Shown in pieces: positions 8,084-10,583 of a stretch of DNA of 10,583 nt. The stretch comes from a bacterium. GTDB taxonomy: Bacteria; UBP13; UBA5359. The stretch lies in contig JAQUEL010000069.1 of assembly GCA_028685295.1 (NCBI GenBank), positions 1 through 10,583 on the forward strand, read 5' to 3'. The position numbers and the translations under genes are program-made. The notes under the pieces are model-generated. The model did not search any database, had not been told where the DNA came from, and saw only the letters and a program-made list of their open reading frames with translations. Each line of letters starts with the position of its first letter. Position 1 is the first letter of the stretch.

Positions 8084-8860
8084 TTAGTCGGCAGGATTGG
8101 TAGCATCGTAATAACTCTTTATTTCCTCTGCGGTCAGCGACCGCCCGAAAACAAAGAATTCATCGTATGCAGCATCAATAACATCGACGCCGTAATATCT
8201 TCCCAGGCTCAAGCCACGTCCCTCGATCTCTTTGTCCTTCCATTGCACGGGAGCGGAAAGGGCTTGCCTGCCGTTTACATATATAATGTATTTGTCGGAT
8301 TGCATATCCCAGGTAGCGGCCAGATGTACCCACTGATCCTTCTTCCACGCTCTGGTTGAAATCAATGTTCCATAATTCTGATAAATCATATAAACAGCGT
8401 AAGGGGAAGCTTTTCTGCTGAAGGTACGGTAAAAGGCAAAATATTTTCCATCGCTTAATCGCAACCACATGAGACAACGGCGAAAGCTCTTCTCCTCCAG
8501 TTCATCGCCCCACCAGTGCGGCTTGAACCAGAACATCATGGTGCCTGCCTTCATATCTATGTTATCGCTGAAGTTATAGCTGATTGCACCCTTGCCTGGC
8601 TCCGGCAGAGAAATACAGTTGCCTACAACGCCGGGAATAAATTCGCCTTCTCCATTTAAATTTCCTGTCTTATGGTGTGCAGCCTGCTCGGCATCAACAG
8701 AAAAATCGAATGGAGCAAAGAAGAGCAATGATTTGTCGGCCAGCAGCTTTTCACGAGCAGGGTCCTTCTCTTCGCCGGCATAGCCGTTGCCCGCAAGCAT
8801 GCCGCAGAACATCAGTCCAATTAATAGAATCATCAACTTGTTGTTTCGTCGGATAAACAT
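8084..8860 (-). CDS. Secreted LamG / concanavalin A-like jellyroll domain protein (258 aa)
   Basis: Small exported protein, probably carbohydrate-binding or adhesive. Residues 1-28 form a signal peptide (basic MFIRRNNK, hydrophobic LMILLIGLMFCGMLAG, cut after G-Y-A). Cys19 is not preceded by a proper lipobox (L-M-F-C), so I do not call it a lipoprotein. The rest is a single LamG-like (Laminin_G_3 type) jellyroll: F-A-P-F-D strand at about 48-52, G-V-V-G-N-C-I-S-L at 77-85, GTMMFWFKPHWW at 106-117, WVHLAATWD at 177-185, IIYVNGRQAL at 192-201, and the family's closing DEFFVFGRSLTAEEIKSYY at 233-251. No enzymatic residues are apparent. AAGGAGGG lies just upstream of the ATG (8865-8872). It sits between the regulator (71 bp away) and the glycosidase-like pair (64 bp away), suggesting an accessory substrate-binding role for the same unit. 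Confidence 0.9.
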   Translation of the reverse strand: MFIRRNNKLMILLIGLMFCGMLAGNGYAGEEKDPAREKLLADKSLLFFAPFDFSVDAEQAAHHKTGNLNGEGEFIPGVVGNCISLPEPGKGAISYNFSDNIDMKAGTMMFWFKPHWWGDELEEKSFRRCLMWLRLSDGKYFAFYRTFSRKASPYAVYMIYQNYGTLISTRAWKKDQWVHLAATWDMQSDKYIIYVNGRQALSAPVQWKDKEIEGRGLSLGRYYGVDVIDAAYDEFFVFGRSLTAEEIKSYYDATNPAD

Positions 8861-8894
8861 TTTTCCCTCCTTAAAATATCTTCTTATTTAACAT

Positions 8895-8912
8895 GCCGCC
8901 GGCGCCAGCCGC
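8895..8912. repeat. GC-rich 18-bp imperfect palindrome between regulator and LamG gene
   Basis: In the 71-bp gap between the regulator stop and the LamG start, the half-sites GCCGCCGGC (8895-8903) and GCCAGCCGC (8904-8912) mirror each other at all but two base pairs, one of which would be a G-T wobble in RNA. There is no spacer at the centre. It could be a second operator for the adjacent repressor or an intercistronic RNA structure. No T-run follows, so it is not a good terminator, and I find no convincing promoter in this gap. The rest of the gap is AT-rich and holds the LamG ribosome-binding site. Confidence 0.4.
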
Positions 8913-8931
8913 TATTATTTCGCCACTCCGT

Positions 8932-10122
8932 TTATGGTTGGCTTGCGACAAGCCCGGCGCCGCAGGACTCCCCTATCACCAGTTGAGAAGGGAAAGCCAC
9001 CTTTTCCGCAGCTTTGACACCATTCTCTATATTATCTGTCAGAATATTTATCGCCTTTCTGCCAATATCATACATTGGCTGAATTACAGTAGTCATTTTA
9101 ATAGAAGGGCTGTGCCCGGGGATCTGATATTTATCGAACCCGGTTACGGATAGCTCTTCGGGGACTTTCAATCCCATCCTTAATGCGGCCTCAATCACAC
9201 CTATTGCCAGATGATATTCTGTAGCAGCTACGGCTGCAGGCTTATCGCTAACTTTTAAAATCCTTTCCACTACACGCTCATAAGCAGAATTTGAATATAG
9301 ATCACGCGGTAAAAAAATTATTGTTTCCGCCTCGTTCCGTAGAGATCCTCCTATATTAAAATCTTTAATTGCTTGCTCATAACCTCTTTTTCTATCGACT
9401 GCTGAGGTCAGACAGTTCCAGTCATCACAAGCCAAAAGAGTTATGGACTTATATCCCAATTTAGCCAGATGCGCTACCGCTGCGTACATTCCTGCAAAAT
9501 TATCGGTAACCACATAATTACAATTAAGCCGCTTTATATAGTGGTCAATCAAAACAAAGGGGATCTGTCTCTCCTGAAATTTAAGTAAAGCCGCCATGGT
9601 CAAGTCCGATGTATTCGCCATGGAAGAAGGCACCATTATAAGGCCGTCAACGATATCGATCAATTGTTCCAGCTGCTGAACTTCTTCCTCTACGTTATTG
9701 TGAGACATTCTAAATATCATCTCATAGCCATTTTCTCTAATAGCGTCCTGTATTCCCATACATAACTCGTTAAAAACATAGCCGGCAAACACCACCGCAG
9801 GCATCCCTAAGCAGCCAATTATCCGTTTGCCTTTCAATTTATTAGCCCGTCTGTAATCTGCAACAAAAGTACCTTTACCTTTTTCCCGAAAGATATATCC
9901 CTCATGCACTAACTCGGTCAGGGCCTTGTATAACGTGGTATTGCTCACTTCGTATTGCCGCATCAAATCTACTTCGGAAGGAAGCTTGCTGCCTGTTTGG
10001 TAACCACCATTGATAATCTTATCAATAAGTATCTCTTTTAATTGAGAAGATTTTGTTTTTTGAACCTTGATCTTTCCCATCTTTTTCGCTAATACTTCCC
10101 TTCTACCAATGGCGGCTTTCAT
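8932..10122 (-). CDS. GntR/LacI chimeric transcriptional regulator (396 aa)
   Basis: One-component sugar-responsive regulator of the AraR-like architecture. A GntR-type winged helix spans residues about 25-90 (GSKLPSEVDLMRQYEVSNTT, then L-Y-K-A-L-T-E-L-V-H-E-G-Y-I, and wing REKGKGTFVADY). It is joined to a LacI/periplasmic-binding-protein effector domain at about 98-390 (K-R-I-I-G-C-L at 99-105, VDGLIMVP at 158-165, V-L-I-D-H at 190-194, D-R-K-R-G-Y at 243-248, ELSVTGFDKY at 323-332, Q-L-V-I-G-E-S near the end). Such proteins bind a palindromic operator as dimers and release it on binding a sugar. Start is uncertain: the ATG at 10122 has no good Shine-Dalgarno, and an in-frame stop lies 15 bases upstream. 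An alternative ATG at 10080 (Met15) would still include the whole winged helix but is also poorly spaced from an AGAAGGGAAG stretch. Same strand as, and immediately upstream of, the LamG/glycosidase genes, its probable targets. Confidence 0.93.
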   Translation of the reverse strand: MKAAIGRREVLAKKMGKIKVQKTKSSQLKEILIDKIINGGYQTGSKLPSEVDLMRQYEVSNTTLYKALTELVHEGYIFREKGKGTFVADYRRANKLKGKRIIGCLGMPAVVFAGYVFNELCMGIQDAIRENGYEMIFRMSHNNVEEEVQQLEQLIDIVDGLIMVPSSMANTSDLTMAALLKFQERQIPFVLIDHYIKRLNCNYVVTDNFAGMYAAVAHLAKLGYKSITLLACDDWNCLTSAVDRKRGYEQAIKDFNIGGSLRNEAETIIFLPRDLYSNSAYERVVERILKVSDKPAAVAATEYHLAIGVIEAALRMGLKVPEELSVTGFDKYQIPGHSPSIKMTTVIQPMYDIGRKAINILTDNIENGVKAAEKVAFPSQLVIGESCGAGLVASQP

Positions 10123-10162
10123 AACAGAGCAATACTATCCCGCCATCCATAAGACATAATCC

Positions 10163-10185
10163 TCCACTAGCTACTAGCTGGTGGA
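10163..10185. promoter_or_regulatory. 23-bp near-palindrome, probable operator of the GntR/LacI regulator
   Basis: Arms TCCACTAGCTA (10163-10173) and TAGCTGGTGGA (10175-10185) are inverted about the central base 10174, with a single mismatched pair (10168/10180). It also contains a direct duplication of ACTAGCT (10166-10179). It begins about 7 bases past the predicted -10 box, where transcription of the regulator gene should start, so a bound dimer would block initiation. No T-run follows on either strand, which argues against a terminator. Operator function and autorepression are inferred from position and symmetry. Confidence 0.6.
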
Positions 10186-10191
10186 TTAAGA

Positions 10192-10220
10192 ACTATAATT
10201 AAATTTCGACGTCACTCCAA
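10192..10220 (-). promoter_or_regulatory. Sigma-70-like promoter for the regulator gene
   Basis: On the minus strand TTGGAG (10215-10220) and TATAGT (10192-10197) are separated by exactly 17 bp. The -10 box matches consensus at five of six positions, the -35 box at three of six. Start of transcription would be near 10185, giving a leader of about 63 nt to the ATG at 10122. AT-rich sequence upstream, including CAATA-TTT-TATTG at 10240-10252, could help polymerase binding. Predicted by eye only. Confidence 0.45.
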
Positions 10221-10287
10221 AAATTCCTTTATTTCAAAGCAATATTTTATTGTGTATCGACAAAACCGTAAGTATGTTTGCTGGTAA

Positions 10288-10311
10288 AGCGGTCTATCTA
10301 GCGGTCTATCT
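10288..10311. repeat. Tandem duplication of a 12-bp unit in the intergenic region
   Basis: AGCGGTCTATCT occurs twice with no spacer (10288-10299 and 10300-10311). It lies in the 233-bp gap between the oxidoreductase stop and the regulator, about 100 bp upstream of the predicted transcription start. A direct repeat in this position could be a binding site for an activator or simply a replication-slippage duplication. Nothing else in the gap codes for protein, and I see no intrinsic terminator after the oxidoreductase gene. Confidence 0.7.
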
Positions 10312-10355
10312 ATGCAAATTATAGGTCTCCCAGGGTATCCTCCGATATGCTCCCC

Positions 10356-10583
10356 TCAACCTATATGCATCCATCTGCTATCAGCTTGCGAACTTTTGAC
10401 CACGGCTTTGATGAAGGCCATTCCTCTGACTCCTTCATCCACTCCAGGAAAGTCAGCTGTAGCTGCCTGATCTCCTTCCAGCCTTCTATCAAGCGCTTCT
10501 GCAAAGTTTCGGTAGATATTGGCAAAAGCTTCTATAAAGCCTTCCGGATGACCGGATGGGATCCTGGTATTGGCGATGGAAAC
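10356..10583 (-). CDS. Gfo/Idh/MocA family oxidoreductase, C-terminal 75 residues (5' end off window)
   Basis: I translated this frame by hand; it is open from the right edge to TGA at 10356-10358. The tail contains R-I-P-S-G-H-P-E-G-F-I-E-A-F, then A-N-I-Y-R-N-F-A-E-A-L, then DFPGVDEGVRGMAFIKAVV followed by K-S-S and a terminal W-M-H-I-G. This is the conserved C-terminal pattern of the sugar/inositol dehydrogenase branch of the Gfo/Idh/MocA family, in which GHPEG and the D-F-P-x3-x-G-x-R-G-M-A-F-I block are typical. Members are cytoplasmic NAD(P)-dependent oxidoreductases acting on sugars, sugar alcohols or their derivatives. The Rossmann domain and catalytic residues lie outside the window, so the substrate cannot be judged. 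It is on the same strand as the regulator, 233 bp upstream, and probably belongs to a neighbouring transcription unit of carbohydrate catabolism. Confidence 0.88.
   Translation of the reverse strand, partial: VSIANTRIPSGHPEGFIEAFANIYRNFAEALDRRLEGDQAATADFPGVDEGVRGMAFIKAVVKSSQADSRWMHIG

Noticed and set aside
8076-8093. Short inverted repeat TGCCG/CGGCA at the LamG stop codon, considered as a terminator
   Set aside because: Five base pairs with an 8-nt loop and no T-run; likely chance.
8774-8860. LamG protein as a lipoprotein, because of a Cys in its signal peptide
   Set aside because: The residues before Cys19 are L-M-F, not a lipobox with a small residue at -1, and a normal signal peptidase I site follows at G-Y-A.
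8940-8954. Stem-loop GGCTTG-CGA-CAAGCC near the end of the regulator gene, considered as a terminator
   Set aside because: The stem is only 6 bp, lies inside the coding sequence and is not followed by a T-run on either strand.
8932-10122. Lower G+C of the regulator as a sign of horizontal transfer
   Set aside because: Spot counts by eye gave 20/60 and 22/60 G+C in two regulator lines, but lines in the GH42-like genes ranged from 24/60 to 38/60 and the prepilin gene had 20/60. The variation is local and does not mark one gene as foreign.

Overview
The window reads as one block of minus-strand genes from a bacterium with a type IV pilus/pseudopilin-type export system and a large carbohydrate-active repertoire. 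The left-edge protein has a class III prepilin leader followed by a Q-A-R-E-K-A-R-Q segment, a C-x-S-N-x-K-Q motif, a Y-T-Q-D-W-D-E-T motif and an H-X9-DG box. This combination is familiar from Armatimonadota and is also common in Planctomycetota, Lentisphaerota and related phyla. I favour an Armatimonadota-like organism, but this is inference from protein style and no rRNA or marker gene is present.

Layout in transcription order, from the right edge leftwards. (1) 10583-10356: the last 75 codons of a Gfo/Idh/MocA-family sugar dehydrogenase, cut by the window edge. (2) 10355-10123: a 233-bp control region with a tandem 12-bp repeat, a promoter-like -35/-10 pair and a 23-bp near-palindrome placed where transcription should start. 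(3) 10122-8932: a GntR/LacI chimeric repressor. (4) 8860-8084: a secreted LamG (concanavalin A-like) protein. (5) 8019-4525 and (6) 4509-745: two very large, secreted, full-length paralogous GH42-like proteins. They are separated by 15 bp, and the ribosome-binding site of the second lies on the stop codon of the first. (7) 744-663: a gap holding a perfect 13-bp stem-loop. (8) 662-1: a pseudopilin-like H-X9-DG protein running off the left edge.

The likely theme is sugar-responsive use of a polysaccharide or glycoside. A regulator with a LacI-type sugar-sensing domain sits at the head of a unit encoding an exported carbohydrate-binding-type jellyroll protein, two exported glycosidase-like proteins and a pseudopilin-type surface protein. 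The oxidoreductase upstream could act on a released sugar or derivative. The substrate cannot be read from the sequence. The glycosidase-like proteins have unusual putative active sites: G-D-E instead of N-E at the acid/base position, and no obvious Glu where the GH42 nucleophile should fall.

I saw no tRNA, rRNA, CRISPR array, transposase or phage gene, and no canonical rho-independent terminator.
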